A stretch of 64,000 bases of DNA from positions 3,104,001 to 3,168,000 of the forward strand of contig NZ_CP049056.1 of assembly GCF_011044155.1 (NCBI RefSeq). The letters run 5' to 3'. This document shows, piece after piece, positions 52,207-61,418 of the stretch. A program made the translations under genes and the position numbers. The notes below the pieces were generated by a model. That model saw only the letters and a program-made list of their open reading frames with translations, had not been told where the DNA came from and searched no databases. Numbering within the stretch: the first letter of the stretch is position 1; each line of letters starts with the position of its first letter. Source of the DNA: Pikeienuella piscinae. GTDB taxonomy: Bacteria; Pseudomonadota; Alphaproteobacteria; Rhodobacterales; Rhodobacteraceae.

Positions 52207-52640
52207 CGATGTCCTCTCCCGTCCGTGAAAGTCTTCTTGTTTCAATGGCCTGTAAAGGTCTCGGGAGCACTCGGCCATCAGAACCATCGGATTCGTCTCC
52301 GGCGACTACATCTCCATGCCCTGACCTCTGCCAACCCGCCGTGGGCGGCCCACCAATCGGGCAAGCCAATCCTTCGGTCGCGAGTGTTGTGGTCCAGCCG
52401 CTTGTGGACCGGCGACAGGCCAGCCCGCTTCAAGATCAACACCTTGATTCGGTCGGCGGGCTTGGCGTGGAACGCAAAGCTGCGCCGGCTGGCGGGTCAC
52501 GCCCGGGCTATCCGATACGTCGTATGACAGCACTGATCCCATCTAACTGAGAAACGTCGGCATTCGGCTGATCAGCAATTTCGCGACTGCCGGCCGACGA
52601 ACGCTCCGGCGGAAATTGGACCGCCCCGGGGCGCCACCGA
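52207..52640. other. Gap with possible gene debris
   Basis: 434 bp between the excisionase-like gene and the oxidoreductase. A plus frame at 52225-52527 (100 codons) and an antisense frame at 52306-52542 are open but carry no family features. The composition resembles decayed coding DNA. No IS end or terminator was recognised. Confidence 0.35.
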
Positions 52641-53780
52641 TCAGCCAACCCAGCCGGCCGTACGGCGCCAGTCCACCGGAAGCTTCGCAAAACGGCGCAG
52701 TGATAGCGACTCGAGCTTGGCAAAGCTGCAAGCGCCGTCCAGCACGAGGTCGCGGATAGCCCGGCCGCTGGCCGGCGACAGGCCGAAGCCGACGCTGGAC
52801 ATGGTCGCAATGGTGACGTTTTCAGGGTCGAACAGGCGCTCGATCACCGGGCGGCCGTCGGGCGTGTTCTCGATCACCCCGGACCAGCTGCGGATCACCC
52901 GAACATGCGCCGCCTTCGGGAACAGGCTGGTCAAGCGGCCCGCTAGGCTGCGGATCATCGGTGTCACCGGTTTCTCCGGCTCGTTCATGTCGTCGAGGTC
53001 GATCCAGTCATGCGGACCGCCGCCATAAGCAAGATTGCCACGCAGCGTCTGGCGGCCATAAAGTCCGTGTCCATCCCCGCCACCGAATGGCAACGTTGGG
53101 ATTGGCTCGGTCACCAGCATCTCGGCCCGTGCAGAGGCCAGCGGCAGCGTCACCCCCAACAGTGCAAGCAGGGCAGCGGTATGCGGCCCGGCGGCGATCA
53201 CCAGTGCATCGCAGCCGAAACTGCCACGCGAGGTGAGGACGCGCGAAACCCGGCCGCCGGTAGTCTCGACGCCGGTCACGGTGGTGTGCTGGAGGATTCG
53301 TCCTTGCAGATCGCGCAGGGCGAATGCATAGGCCAGCATGGTACGTTGTGGATTGGCATGGCCGCCGAACCTTAGAAAAATGCCGCCATGCCCTTCATCA
53401 CCGACGATCGGCACCAAGTCGCGCACCTGATGCTGGTCCAGCACTTCCACCTCGAAGCCCTGGCGCATCGCCGCGCCAGCGCCGCGATTCCAGTAATGGT
53501 CAAGTTCCTCTGGCGTCAGAGTGATGCGCAGTCGGTGCGGCTGGAATTCGGTGGGATAGCCGAGCAAGCGGTCCAATTCAGGCCAGAGCCTCTGCTCTTC
53601 GCGGAATAGCGGGCTGTTCGGATGGGTGCAGCCACCGCCATTGCGTCCCGACGCCTCGGCACCGATCACGCCGCGCTCGATCACCAGAACGTCGTGGCCA
53701 GACCGCGCCAGCCACCAGGCGGCACTGAGCCCGGTTGCGCCGCCGCCGATGACGATGACCGAGGCGCCGCCGTCAGTCAT
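52641..53780 (-). CDS. FAD-dependent amine/amino-acid oxidoreductase (DAO family, HcnC/OoxB-like)
   Basis: A 379-residue DAO-fold flavoprotein. The FAD motif is VIVIGGGATGLSAAWWLARSG (Gly12, 14, 17), with ERGVIGAEASGRNGGGCTH (flavin contact), HANPQRTMLAYAFALRD and MSSVGFGLSPASGRAIRDLV. The start at 53780 overlaps the upstream gene's stop by 8 bp (ATGACTGA), ruling out the longer frame to 54029. The pairing with an HcnB-like flavoprotein carrying a BFD-type cluster is the layout of HcnBC, OoxAB/NoxAB opine oxidases and hydroxyproline dehydrogenases, so it probably oxidises a C-N bond of a secondary amine. Confidence 0.87.
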   Translation of the reverse strand: MTDGGASVIVIGGGATGLSAAWWLARSGHDVLVIERGVIGAEASGRNGGGCTHPNSPLFREEQRLWPELDRLLGYPTEFQPHRLRITLTPEELDHYWNRGAGAAMRQGFEVEVLDQHQVRDLVPIVGDEGHGGIFLRFGGHANPQRTMLAYAFALRDLQGRILQHTTVTGVETTGGRVSRVLTSRGSFGCDALVIAAGPHTAALLALLGVTLPLASARAEMLVTEPIPTLPFGGGDGHGLYGRQTLRGNLAYGGGPHDWIDLDDMNEPEKPVTPMIRSLAGRLTSLFPKAAHVRVIRSWSGVIENTPDGRPVIERLFDPENVTIATMSSVGFGLSPASGRAIRDLVLDGACSFAKLESLSLRRFAKLPVDWRRTAGWVG

Positions 53781-55377
53781 CGGGTTTATCTTCCGTGAGG
53801 TCCGCATCGGAAGGCAGCGATTGCGTTGCAATGCTGAACCAGGAGACCCAAGTTTCGCTGATAAGTGGCAGTTCCCGTTCGGGTGCCAACACCGACAGCG
53901 GCAGCGGCCGGACCGGCGGGCGATAGCTGGCGAGGGGGATGTCGGCGATACCGGTCCCGGTGCTGGCGGCCAGTAGCAGCGCGACCTGATCGCGGCAGCG
54001 GCGGCCTTGGCAGACCCCCATCCCAGCACGGGTTAAGCGCTTGATCTGGTCCTGATTGACCGGCGGCTCTGCCAGCAGCGCGCCGAAGCCCCTGTCGTAA
54101 AGCGCCGCGCCATAGGTCTCCTGCAGGTAGCCCGGAGGCCGGAGCCCGACCAGATCGCGTAGCGCCACGTTCTCGCAGAGGCAGATTTCCAGCCTGTCGC
54201 CTCCGGCCGCGCATGAGGCCTGCAGCCACCTGTCCCAACACGCGATCTGATCACGCCTGCCAGTCCGCTGGCTGGCGGACGCCGTGGCGCCGGTATCGTG
54301 ACCGAGGTCTCGTGCGACCGTCTGCGCGGCGACGCGCCCCTGGATGATTGCGGCGTCAGGCGAAGCGATTTCGGTATCGCCCAGTCCGGTGCAGTCGCCG
54401 ACCGCAAGGATGGCGCGGTTCGAGGTGCGCATCGCGGCATCGATCTTCGGGCAATGGCCGCCGAGATTTGGATCGAACACCGTGGCGCAGCCTGCCGCCG
54501 CGAGCAGTTCCACCGACGGGACCGCACCAACGGCCGAGCAGATAGTGTCGCAGGCGATCTCGTCTCCTTGCCGCGGATCGGCGGCGACCAAGGGGATCAA
54601 TCGGACCCCGGTGACACCGGCGCTTTGGCTGACGACCGCCTCGACCGTGAAGCCCTGGCGGACGGTGATACCCAGTTGTTCGAATCCGGCGCTGATGTCT
54701 GCCGGCAGGTCACCCGTGTCCACTTCGACCGCCGCCGGCACGTGGATGCCGGCCTTGATGGCCATGCGGCAGACGCGCAGCGCCAGCGGTCCGGTGCCAA
54801 GGACGACCATCCGGCGCCCCGAAAAGGCGCGATATGTGCCGATCAACTCCTCGGCGCCGCGTGCTCCGACCACTCCGAGGGCACCCCAGCCAGGGAAAGC
54901 CAGTCCCAGATCGCGGGCGCCAGTGGCGACGATGACGCGGTCGTAGCCGACCATCCAGGACCGCGTTCCGTCGGTCAGGCCCAGCATCGGCGCCGGCATC
55001 GCGGCGCTCACTTCGGAAGGGAACAGGCCCCAGGCCGAAACGCCGAGCTGGATGTCGATCCCCACCTCGAACGCGTGCTGAATGGCGGGCCGGGTATCCA
55101 CCAACCGTTCGATCACCGCACCTCGGGCGCCGGCGGATCCGTCCATGCGCCCACCGAAGCGCAGCGGAATGTCCATTCCCATCAAAGCCCGGTCGATTGG
55201 GTGCTCCTCGACCAGCATCACCTCGACACCCAGGGCCGCGGACTCGGTCGCCGCCGCCAGTCCGGCCGGACCCGCACCGACGACGATCAGCTGCACATGC
55301 CGCTCGGGTGGTAGGAGCTTGCCGTGGATGTTCGACGGATCGGGATCGCCGCCGTGAGTAGCATCAGGTGACTTCAT
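53773..55377 (-). CDS. Opine-oxidase/HcnB-like flavoprotein with BFD-type iron-sulfur domain
   Basis: A 534-residue pyridine-nucleotide-disulfide-type flavoprotein. The first dinucleotide site is VVGAGPAGLAAATESAALGV (Gly34, 36, 39), a second MVVLGTGPLALRVCRMAIKA, and AILAVGDCTGLGDTEIA is the FAD C-motif. The C-terminal quarter has LEICLCENVALRDL and GMGVCQGRRCRDQVALLLA, the CxC and CxxxxC cysteines of a BFD-like [2Fe-2S] domain. The start at 55377 gives a 14-bp overlap with the preceding phosphatase gene. It would form the electron-transfer subunit with the DAO protein. The small third HcnA-like ferredoxin subunit is absent. Confidence 0.87.
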   Translation of the reverse strand: MKSPDATHGGDPDPSNIHGKLLPPERHVQLIVVGAGPAGLAAATESAALGVEVMLVEEHPIDRALMGMDIPLRFGGRMDGSAGARGAVIERLVDTRPAIQHAFEVGIDIQLGVSAWGLFPSEVSAAMPAPMLGLTDGTRSWMVGYDRVIVATGARDLGLAFPGWGALGVVGARGAEELIGTYRAFSGRRMVVLGTGPLALRVCRMAIKAGIHVPAAVEVDTGDLPADISAGFEQLGITVRQGFTVEAVVSQSAGVTGVRLIPLVAADPRQGDEIACDTICSAVGAVPSVELLAAAGCATVFDPNLGGHCPKIDAAMRTSNRAILAVGDCTGLGDTEIASPDAAIIQGRVAAQTVARDLGHDTGATASASQRTGRRDQIACWDRWLQASCAAGGDRLEICLCENVALRDLVGLRPPGYLQETYGAALYDRGFGALLAEPPVNQDQIKRLTRAGMGVCQGRRCRDQVALLLAASTGTGIADIPLASYRPPVRPLPLSVLAPERELPLISETWVSWFSIATQSLPSDADLTEDKPDD

Positions 55378-55996
55378 CGCCGTTGTCCTTGGTGTTGCCG
55401 GCAGCAGCAATACAAGAAATCCGTTCCTCGGTATCCTGCGTCAGTTGGTAGAAGGCGTCCTGCGGCTGGTCCAAGCCGAGAGCTTCGTGGGGCGAAAGCC
55501 CCATGTACAATCCCCGCAGAAGCATTCCGGTCTGGCCATGGCAAACAACTACCAGCGGCCGGTCTAACTTCTGCGCAAGAAAGGCCCCGATGCGGTCGAC
55601 GACTCCCTCCAGTGTCTCGGCCCCCGGCGCGTCGAGGAACCAGTCGTCGTCACGGTCAGGCGGGAACTGCACACCGCGAGCCACGACCTCGGAGAAGGTT
55701 AAGCCTTCCCACTGGCCGACGCCGATCTCGCGTAGGCGCGGATCGGTTCGCCAAGTCACGGCGAGGCCATTCAACTGACCGATCACGATCTCGGCGGTTT
55801 GCAATGCCCGCCCCAGCGGGCTGACGGCCACGTCGACGCCGCCAGATGCAAGCCGTGCGGCAAGGGCGACCCCCATCCGCCGCGCCTGTTCGCGCCCATG
55901 CGGTGTGAGCGGCGAGTCGCGGTGGCCCTGCAGCCGGCCCTCAACGTTCCATTCTGTTTGTCCGTGCCTCAGCACGTAGATCGGTGTTTCGGTCAC
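55364..55996 (-). CDS. Histidine phosphatase (phosphoglycerate-mutase-like)
   Basis: A 210-residue member of the histidine phosphatase superfamily. The catalytic motif is YVLRHGQTEWN (His11), with LTPHGREQARRMGVAL, SPLGRALQTAEI and the second His in VVVCHGQTGMLL. It probably removes phosphate from a small metabolite rather than acting in glycolysis. Its gene overlaps both neighbours (DeoR regulator and flavoprotein), so it is part of this catabolic operon; it may act on the product of the phosphodiesterase at 62316. Confidence 0.9.
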   Translation of the reverse strand: MTETPIYVLRHGQTEWNVEGRLQGHRDSPLTPHGREQARRMGVALAARLASGGVDVAVSPLGRALQTAEIVIGQLNGLAVTWRTDPRLREIGVGQWEGLTFSEVVARGVQFPPDRDDDWFLDAPGAETLEGVVDRIGAFLAQKLDRPLVVVCHGQTGMLLRGLYMGLSPHEALGLDQPQDAFYQLTQDTEERISCIAAAGNTKDNGDEVT

Positions 55997-56778
55997 GGGC
56001 AGATGACTTCCACTTCGGCGTCATCGAGAGCGGCCAGATAGGCCCGCCCCGGCCGCGCATCGGTGATCAGAGTATCGATGGCGCCGAGCTCGTAGGTGAC
56101 GAAACGGGCGCTGGCGCCGAACTTGGAACCGTCGGCCAGTACGATCAGGCGCTTGGCGCGGTTGGTCAACGCCTTGTTCATCTCGGACAGCATCCGCTCG
56201 TGGTCCAAGCAGCCAACATCGAGTGTGATGCTGCTGGTTCCTACGAAAGCGATGTCGTAAATCTGGCTCTGCGCCATCGAAATCGCTGCATGGCCGGCAA
56301 GGATCCCGTGATCGGGATAAAGCCGCCCGCCGGTCAGGAATATCTCGTGATTATCGCCGTGGCCAAGCGCGGCGCCGATGTCGATCATATTGGTGGTGCA
56401 TCGAAACGGGACATGGCCGGACAGCAGCCGGGCGAGCGCCAGTGTGGTCGTGCCCTCGCCGATGAAGACGCTGTCGCCTTCTTTGACTAGATCGCGGGCC
56501 AGCGCCGCGATAGTCGCCTTTCCCGTCTGGTTGATACGCTCACGCTCGATCAGCGGACGAATGCCGGCTGAGGGCGTGGCGACGGCCCCGCCGTAGACCC
56601 GTTTCAGCCTGCCTCTTCGTTCCAGCACCTTCAAATCGCGCCGGATGGTTTCCCGCGAAACGTCGAACTCTTCCGACAGTGCCGCCACCCGGAGCGCCTG
56701 ATCACGCAGGAGCCGCTCCAGCAGTTGTTGCTGGCGCAGTGCGGAAATGCGCACGACAGGGCCATCATGTGAGGTCAT
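55993..56778 (-). CDS. DeoR-family transcriptional regulator
   Basis: A 261-residue DeoR regulator: HTH QQQLLERLLRDQALRVAALS, SEEFDVSRETIRRDLKVLER and RGRLKRVYGGAV, then the phosphosugar-type effector domain with GDSVFIGEGTTTLALARLL and LTGGRLYPDHGILAG, ending DTLITDARPG. DeoR effectors are usually phosphorylated sugars, which fits a locus with a phosphodiesterase and a phosphatase. The ATG at 56778 is used; two codons earlier is a TTG. It is the first gene of the minus arm and divergent from the importer. AccR, the repressor of agrocinopine catabolism, belongs to this family. Confidence 0.92.
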   Translation of the reverse strand: MTSHDGPVVRISALRQQQLLERLLRDQALRVAALSEEFDVSRETIRRDLKVLERRGRLKRVYGGAVATPSAGIRPLIERERINQTGKATIAALARDLVKEGDSVFIGEGTTTLALARLLSGHVPFRCTTNMIDIGAALGHGDNHEIFLTGGRLYPDHGILAGHAAISMAQSQIYDIAFVGTSSITLDVGCLDHERMLSEMNKALTNRAKRLIVLADGSKFGASARFVTYELGAIDTLITDARPGRAYLAALDDAEVEVICP

Positions 56779-57030
56779 CCCCAATCCCGGTTCTCCCTGT
56801 TAAGTGGCGACCACTACGTAAATCCTTCACAAAGCCACAAAATCACAACTTTCCAAGCCGTGCAATCTTCTTATTAAGATATTGATACATATATATAAAT
56901 TAATTGTGGGTAGCCCAGTAGCACGAAAAGTGGAAGACTCAATTGACGGATTGTGTGGTTTGGTTATGATCGTAATCAGACAACCTTCCGCAACGCGTTG
57001 GCCAAATGGCCAGGAAAGGATGAAGCGCTC
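56779..57030. promoter_or_regulatory. Divergent promoter with three CACAA repeats spaced 8 bp apart
   Basis: This region is much richer in A and T than its surroundings, notably 56865-56905. CACAA occurs at 56828, 56836 and 56844, an exact 8-bp period (CACAAAGC, CACAAAAT, CACAACTT). DeoR-type repressors often bind short tandem repeats, so this is a candidate operator controlling both arms. Confidence 0.5.
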
Positions 57031-58608
57031 ATGCAGTCAAATTGCTCTGCACTTGCTCAGCTGAATCGCCGGCAGTTTGGTCAGATCATCGCCGGCGGCG
57101 TCTCGGCCCAGTCGCTCTTTGCACTCCCCGCCTTCGCCCAGGGTGCAACTGATGTAGTCGTCGGCGTTTCGCGGAACCCCGCCTCGCTGGAGCCTTGCAT
57201 CGAGTACTCGACGCAATCCTGGCGGGTTCACTTCAGCATCTTCGACACCTTGCTGCGCTTTGATGAAGCAGACAATTTCCGCTTGGTGCCCTGGCTGGCG
57301 AAATCTTGGAAGCGGGTCGACGACCGAACAGTCGACTTCACTCTTCGCGAGGGCGTCACGTTCCACAATGGCGACACTTTTACGGCCGATGACGTGGCCT
57401 TCACCTTCGGTCCCGAACGTCTCTCGGCGGAAGGCTCGCCGGGCTATCCGATGACGAGGGCGACGCTGGGCACCATCACGCACGTCGAAGCCCTGTCACC
57501 CACCGTGGTTCGCTTCGTCACCACCGGCCCGGACCCTCTCCTGGAGATGCGGGTGGCGACCTTTCCTGCGCAGATCGTCTGCAAACGGGCCTACAACGAA
57601 GCCGCCAGCTTCGATGCCTGGCAGGCCGCGCCGGTGGGTACCGGCCCATACAAGGTGCGCGAGTTCCGGGCCGGCGACTACGTCCAGCTCGACGCGTTCA
57701 AAGACTACTTCGCTGGGGCGCCCAATGCGGCGACGCTGAAATTTCAGGTCGCGCCCGAGGTGTCTTCGCGCCTCGCCGGCCTCGTCTCCGGGCAATTCCA
57801 GATCATTACCGAGCTCACCCCGGATCAGTTCGACATGGCAAAATCAGCCGGTGGCTCAGTCGTCGGCGGCAAGGTCGCCAACAACCGCACCATCGTCTAC
57901 GACACCACCAATTCGGTACTGCAGGACGTGCGCATCCGGCGGGCGCTGACGCTCTCGATAGATCGCGACCTGATCACCGAGCAGCTCTGGGGCAGCAGCA
58001 TTGGTGTGCCGAACGGTAATCAGTGGCCGGGATTCGGGGATCTCTACTTCACCGACTGGCCGGCCTATTCGTTCGAGCCGGACGAGGCCGCCGCGCTGGT
58101 GAAGGAGGCTGGATACGACGGGACGGCCATAGAATACCGTATCACCGGCACCAACTATACATTCGAGACGCAGACCGCAGAAGTTCTGGTGGCGATGTGG
58201 AAAGCGGTGGGGCTGAACGTACAGCTGGTATTCAAGGAGAACAGCCAGCAAATTCTGGTGCCCGAAGGTCGCGGCATTCGCAACTGGTCGAACTCGATGG
58301 TCTATCCCGACCCACTGGGCGGCTGGTGGCGGCTCTATGGTCCCTACGGGCCGGTACAGCGCGCGAACAAGGAATGGGCCAATGCGGAGTTCAATGAGCA
58401 GTCGAATATCCTCGAAACCAATCTTGATCCCGCAGCGCGCAAGGCGGCGTGGCGCAGGATGATGGAGATTTACCACAATGACGATCCGCCGGGGACCGTG
58501 CTGCACGACTTCGGCATGTTCTATGGCCTTGCTAAGGGCATCGACTGGACGCCGCTTCCGGCAGAATATATGGATTTTCGCAAGGAAAACCTGACGATCG
58601 AAGGATGA
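57031..58608 (+). CDS. ABC transporter substrate-binding protein (Dpp/opine family)
   Basis: A 525-residue SBP_bac_5 protein. A twin-arginine leader (LNRRQFGQIIAGGVSAQSLF) ends near ALPAFAQG, so Tat export is possible. The mature part has VGVSRNPASLEPCIEYSTQS, FDTLLRFDEADNFRLVPWLA, FTLREGVTFHNGDTFTADDV, GTGPYKVREF and VRIRRALTLSIDRDLITEQL. The start at 57031 is chosen from the leader; the longer frame has no ribosome site. Its stop overlaps the first ATPase gene. It would be the receptor for the phosphodiester or opine-like substrate inferred for this locus. Confidence 0.9.
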   Translation: MQSNCSALAQLNRRQFGQIIAGGVSAQSLFALPAFAQGATDVVVGVSRNPASLEPCIEYSTQSWRVHFSIFDTLLRFDEADNFRLVPWLAKSWKRVDDRTVDFTLREGVTFHNGDTFTADDVAFTFGPERLSAEGSPGYPMTRATLGTITHVEALSPTVVRFVTTGPDPLLEMRVATFPAQIVCKRAYNEAASFDAWQAAPVGTGPYKVREFRAGDYVQLDAFKDYFAGAPNAATLKFQVAPEVSSRLAGLVSGQFQIITELTPDQFDMAKSAGGSVVGGKVANNRTIVYDTTNSVLQDVRIRRALTLSIDRDLITEQLWGSSIGVPNGNQWPGFGDLYFTDWPAYSFEPDEAAALVKEAGYDGTAIEYRITGTNYTFETQTAEVLVAMWKAVGLNVQLVFKENSQQILVPEGRGIRNWSNSMVYPDPLGGWWRLYGPYGPVQRANKEWANAEFNEQSNILETNLDPAARKAAWRRMMEIYHNDDPPGTVLHDFGMFYGLAKGIDWTPLPAEYMDFRKENLTIEG

Positions 58609-59612
58609 TGACAGAAACGGACAGTGGGCGGGGAGGACGAGTGCCTATCCTGTCCGTCTCCGGTCTGACCGTGAGCTTCGAAGGCGACGGCGGGCCGCTG
58701 CCTGTTGTGCTGGACCTAGGTTTCGACGCCGATGCTGGCGAGATCCTTGGGCTGGTGGGCGAAAGCGGCTCGGGCAAGAGCGTCTCCTGCATGGCGATCG
58801 CGGGCCTGCTCGGCGCCGCGGCAGAGGTTGCCGGCGACGTTCACTTCGACGGCATACAACTGATTGGATTGGCGCCCGAGGCGTTCCGGCCTCTGCGTGG
58901 CAAACGCATCGCAATGGTATTCCAGGACGCGATCGGCGCGCTCAACCCGATCCAGACCATCAGCAGGCAGCTGCGAGAGGTGATACGCCTTCATCGCCCC
59001 GAGGCAAGGGGGGGCAACCTGGCCCGGGAACTGCTAGGCCAGGTCGGTATCGAAGATGTCGAGCGTTGCCTGGCCAGTTATCCGCACATGCTGTCGGGAG
59101 GGATGAACCAGCGGGTGATGATCGCTTCGGCCCTCGTGGGTAATCCGGACCTGATTATCGCGGATGAACCGACCACCGCACTGGACGTGACGACCCAAGC
59201 ACAGATCCTTGACCTGCTGGTCGAGAAGCAGCGCGAATACGGCGTAACCATGTTGATTGTCACCCATGACTTGGGCGTCGTGGCGCGAGTCTGCGACGCG
59301 GCGGCGGTAATGTATGCCGGCCGCATCGTCGAGAAGGCGCCGGTTGAGATCTTTCTTGAACAGCCGGCTCATCCCTATTCTGCTGCGCTTATCGCGGCAA
59401 TGCCCGGCCTCTCTGGCGGCGATGGGAAGATGCAGTCGATCGACGGCACAGTTCCTCCGCCTTCGGCTTGGGGTGACGGCTGCACATTCGCGCCGCGCTG
59501 CCCGCGCGCCACCGACCTATGCCGGGCGCAGACGCCGGTAACGACCGTGATCGGCGCGCAATCCTACGCCTGTCACCATCCGCTGCCAGGTAATGGCCGT
59601 GTCTCTAGTTGA
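58605..59612 (+). CDS. ABC transporter ATP-binding protein (DppD type)
   Basis: A 335-residue ATPase with Walker [10 protein letters not shown]-loop [15 protein letters not shown], signature [14 protein letters not shown], Walker [17 protein letters not shown] and switch His [11 protein letters not shown]. The C-terminal Cys pattern [16 protein letters not shown] with YACHHP is typical of the family. ATGA overlap with the receptor gene; the downstream gene starts 20 bp before this one's stop. Confidence 0.93.
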   Translation: MMTETDSGRGGRVPILSVSGLTVSFEGDGGPLPVVLDLGFDADAGEILGLVGESGSGKSVSCMAIAGLLGAAAEVAGDVHFDGIQLIGLAPEAFRPLRGKRIAMVFQDAIGALNPIQTISRQLREVIRLHRPEARGGNLARELLGQVGIEDVERCLASYPHMLSGGMNQRVMIASALVGNPDLIIADEPTTALDVTTQAQILDLLVEKQREYGVTMLIVTHDLGVVARVCDAAAVMYAGRIVEKAPVEIFLEQPAHPYSAALIAAMPGLSGGDGKMQSIDGTVPPPSAWGDGCTFAPRCPRATDLCRAQTPVTTVIGAQSYACHHPLPGNGRVSS

Positions 59613-60480
59613 GGTACGCAACCTCTCAATGACCTATCGGCTTGGCGCCGGCATGCTCGGCCGCACGCGGCTGTTCCGGGCGGTTGACGACGTGTCGTTT
59701 TCGATCGACGCCGGCAAGGTCTACGGCCTGGTCGGGGAAAGCGGCTCGGGCAAATCAACCGTCGCCCGGTTGGTGCTGGGTCTGTCTCGGCCTAGCGGCG
59801 GAGAGGTCCGCTTCCAAGGCGAGGACATCAGTAGTGTCACGCCGGCGCGCTGGAAGGAACTCCGCCGGGAAATGCAGATGGTGTTCCAGGATCCGATGAG
59901 CGCACTCGATCCGCGCATGCCGGTCCTGGATCAGGTCGTCGAGCCGCTGACGATCCATCGTATCGGCGCCGCCGCCGAACGCGTTGCCGGGGCCGAAGCG
60001 ATGCTGGCCTCGGTCGGCATCGGGCTGGAGCTGCATGGCCGCTTCCCGCATCAGCTATCGGGCGGCCAGCGGCAGCGGGTGGTCATCGCCCGCGCCCTAA
60101 TTCTGTCACCGCGGCTGCTGGTCTGCGACGAGCCGGTCTCGGCGCTCGACGTCTCGATTCAGGCGCAAGTCATCAACCTGCTGGCGGATCTGCGGACCCG
60201 GTTGGGAGTCGGCTATCTGTTCATCAGTCACGACCTGCGCGTCGTCCGCCACATCGCTGACGATATCGGTGTGATGCATAAGGGTTGTCTGGTCGAAACC
60301 GGGCCGGCGGAAAACATCTTTCGCCATCCGCAGCACGCTTATACGCGGGCGCTTCTCGCGGCCAGCCCGGATCTGGTGCCCAGGCGCTGTCAAAAAGGCC
60401 CGATTGCGCCCGGCGTTTCAGCAGGCCAGCCCGCCGGCCACCGCAGTGACTGCACCGCCATTTCATCGGCTCGGCTGTGA
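59593..60480 (+). CDS. ABC transporter ATP-binding protein (DppF type)
   Basis: A 295-residue ATPase: Walker [11 protein letters not shown]-loop MVFQDPMSALDPRMPVLD, signature LSGGQRQRVVIARA, Walker B LLVCDEPVSALDVSIQ and switch His ISHDLRVVRHI. It is shorter at the C-terminus than the DppF-type protein at 27234 and lacks the Cys pattern, ending in an unusual Ala/Gly-rich tail. It overlaps both neighbours, by 20 bp upstream and GTGA downstream. Confidence 0.92.
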   Translation: MAVSLVEVRNLSMTYRLGAGMLGRTRLFRAVDDVSFSIDAGKVYGLVGESGSGKSTVARLVLGLSRPSGGEVRFQGEDISSVTPARWKELRREMQMVFQDPMSALDPRMPVLDQVVEPLTIHRIGAAAERVAGAEAMLASVGIGLELHGRFPHQLSGGQRQRVVIARALILSPRLLVCDEPVSALDVSIQAQVINLLADLRTRLGVGYLFISHDLRVVRHIADDIGVMHKGCLVETGPAENIFRHPQHAYTRALLAASPDLVPRRCQKGPIAPGVSAGQPAGHRSDCTAISSARL

Positions 60481-61418
60481 CCCTGCTTCGCGCGCTCCTG
60501 AAAAAGATCGCCCGGTCGATCTTGACGCTGTGGCTGGTGGTCACGTTCGCCTTCGTGGTTCTGCGACTGTCAGGCGATCCGGCGCTGGCCGTCCTGTCGG
60601 ATCAGGCGATGCCGGAATCGGTGCTGGCTTTTCGCGAGGCGTGGGGTCTCGACCTTCCCATACATCAGCAATACCTCGCCTATCTCAAGGCGGTTTTAAC
60701 CGGCGATTTCGGCGTATCCTACGCCAGCCGGTCTCCAGTGACCGGCCTCATCGCCGAGCGGGCGCCGATGACGCTGTTGCTTATGGGGCTGAGCCTGCTC
60801 CTGATGCTGGCGATCGGCATTCCCGCCGGGGTGCTGGCGGCGGTGCGCCGAAATTCGTTCATTGACCGGCTGGTAATGGGACTGGTGGTGCTGGCGCACG
60901 GACTTCCCAGCTATGTCACTGGCATCCTGCTCATTCTGGTCTTCACCGTCCAGTTGAGGCTGCTGCCTGGCAGCGGCGCCGAAACCCCGCTCAGCCTGAT
61001 CATGCCGGTCATCACCATCGGCGCTTCGGGAGCGGCGGTCATCGCCAGATATTGCCGCTCCTCGATGCTGGAGGTGCTGAATAGACCGTTCATTACCGCC
61101 GCCGTCGCCAAGGGCGTCTCACCACGGCGAGTGCTATGGCGGCATGCCTTTCCCAATGCCGCAATCCCGCTGATCACCATCATCGGCTTCATCGTCGGCG
61201 GCCTGATCGGCGGCGCTGCGATCACCGAGACCATTTTCGGCTGGCCCGGCTTGGGCCGTCTGCTGGTCGCGTCGGTGCAGAGCCGTGACCTGGCCGTCGT
61301 GCAGGCGCTGCTGCTATTGATCGCCGCCTGCATGGTGGTCGCCAATCTGACCGTCGACCTGCTCTATGGCTGGCTCGACCCCAGGACGCGGCACGGATCG
61401 TCGCCGAGAAATCAATGA
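60477..61418 (+). CDS. ABC transporter permease (DppB type)
   Basis: A 313-residue permease starting with GTG (GTGA overlap). The N-terminal span is followed by LRLSGDPALAVLSDQAMPES, then the EAA loop ITAAVAKGVSPRRVLWRHAF and AITETIFGWPGLGRLLVASV. Here the permease genes follow the ATPase genes, the reverse of the order in the 22.7-28.4 kb importer. Confidence 0.92.
   Translation: MTLLRALLKKIARSILTLWLVVTFAFVVLRLSGDPALAVLSDQAMPESVLAFREAWGLDLPIHQQYLAYLKAVLTGDFGVSYASRSPVTGLIAERAPMTLLLMGLSLLLMLAIGIPAGVLAAVRRNSFIDRLVMGLVVLAHGLPSYVTGILLILVFTVQLRLLPGSGAETPLSLIMPVITIGASGAAVIARYCRSSMLEVLNRPFITAAVAKGVSPRRVLWRHAFPNAAIPLITIIGFIVGGLIGGAAITETIFGWPGLGRLLVASVQSRDLAVVQALLLLIAACMVVANLTVDLLYGWLDPRTRHGSSPRNQ

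Noticed and set aside
52225-52527. A 100-codon plus frame after the excisionase-like genes
   Set aside because: It has no family features, and an equally open antisense frame overlaps it; treated as debris.
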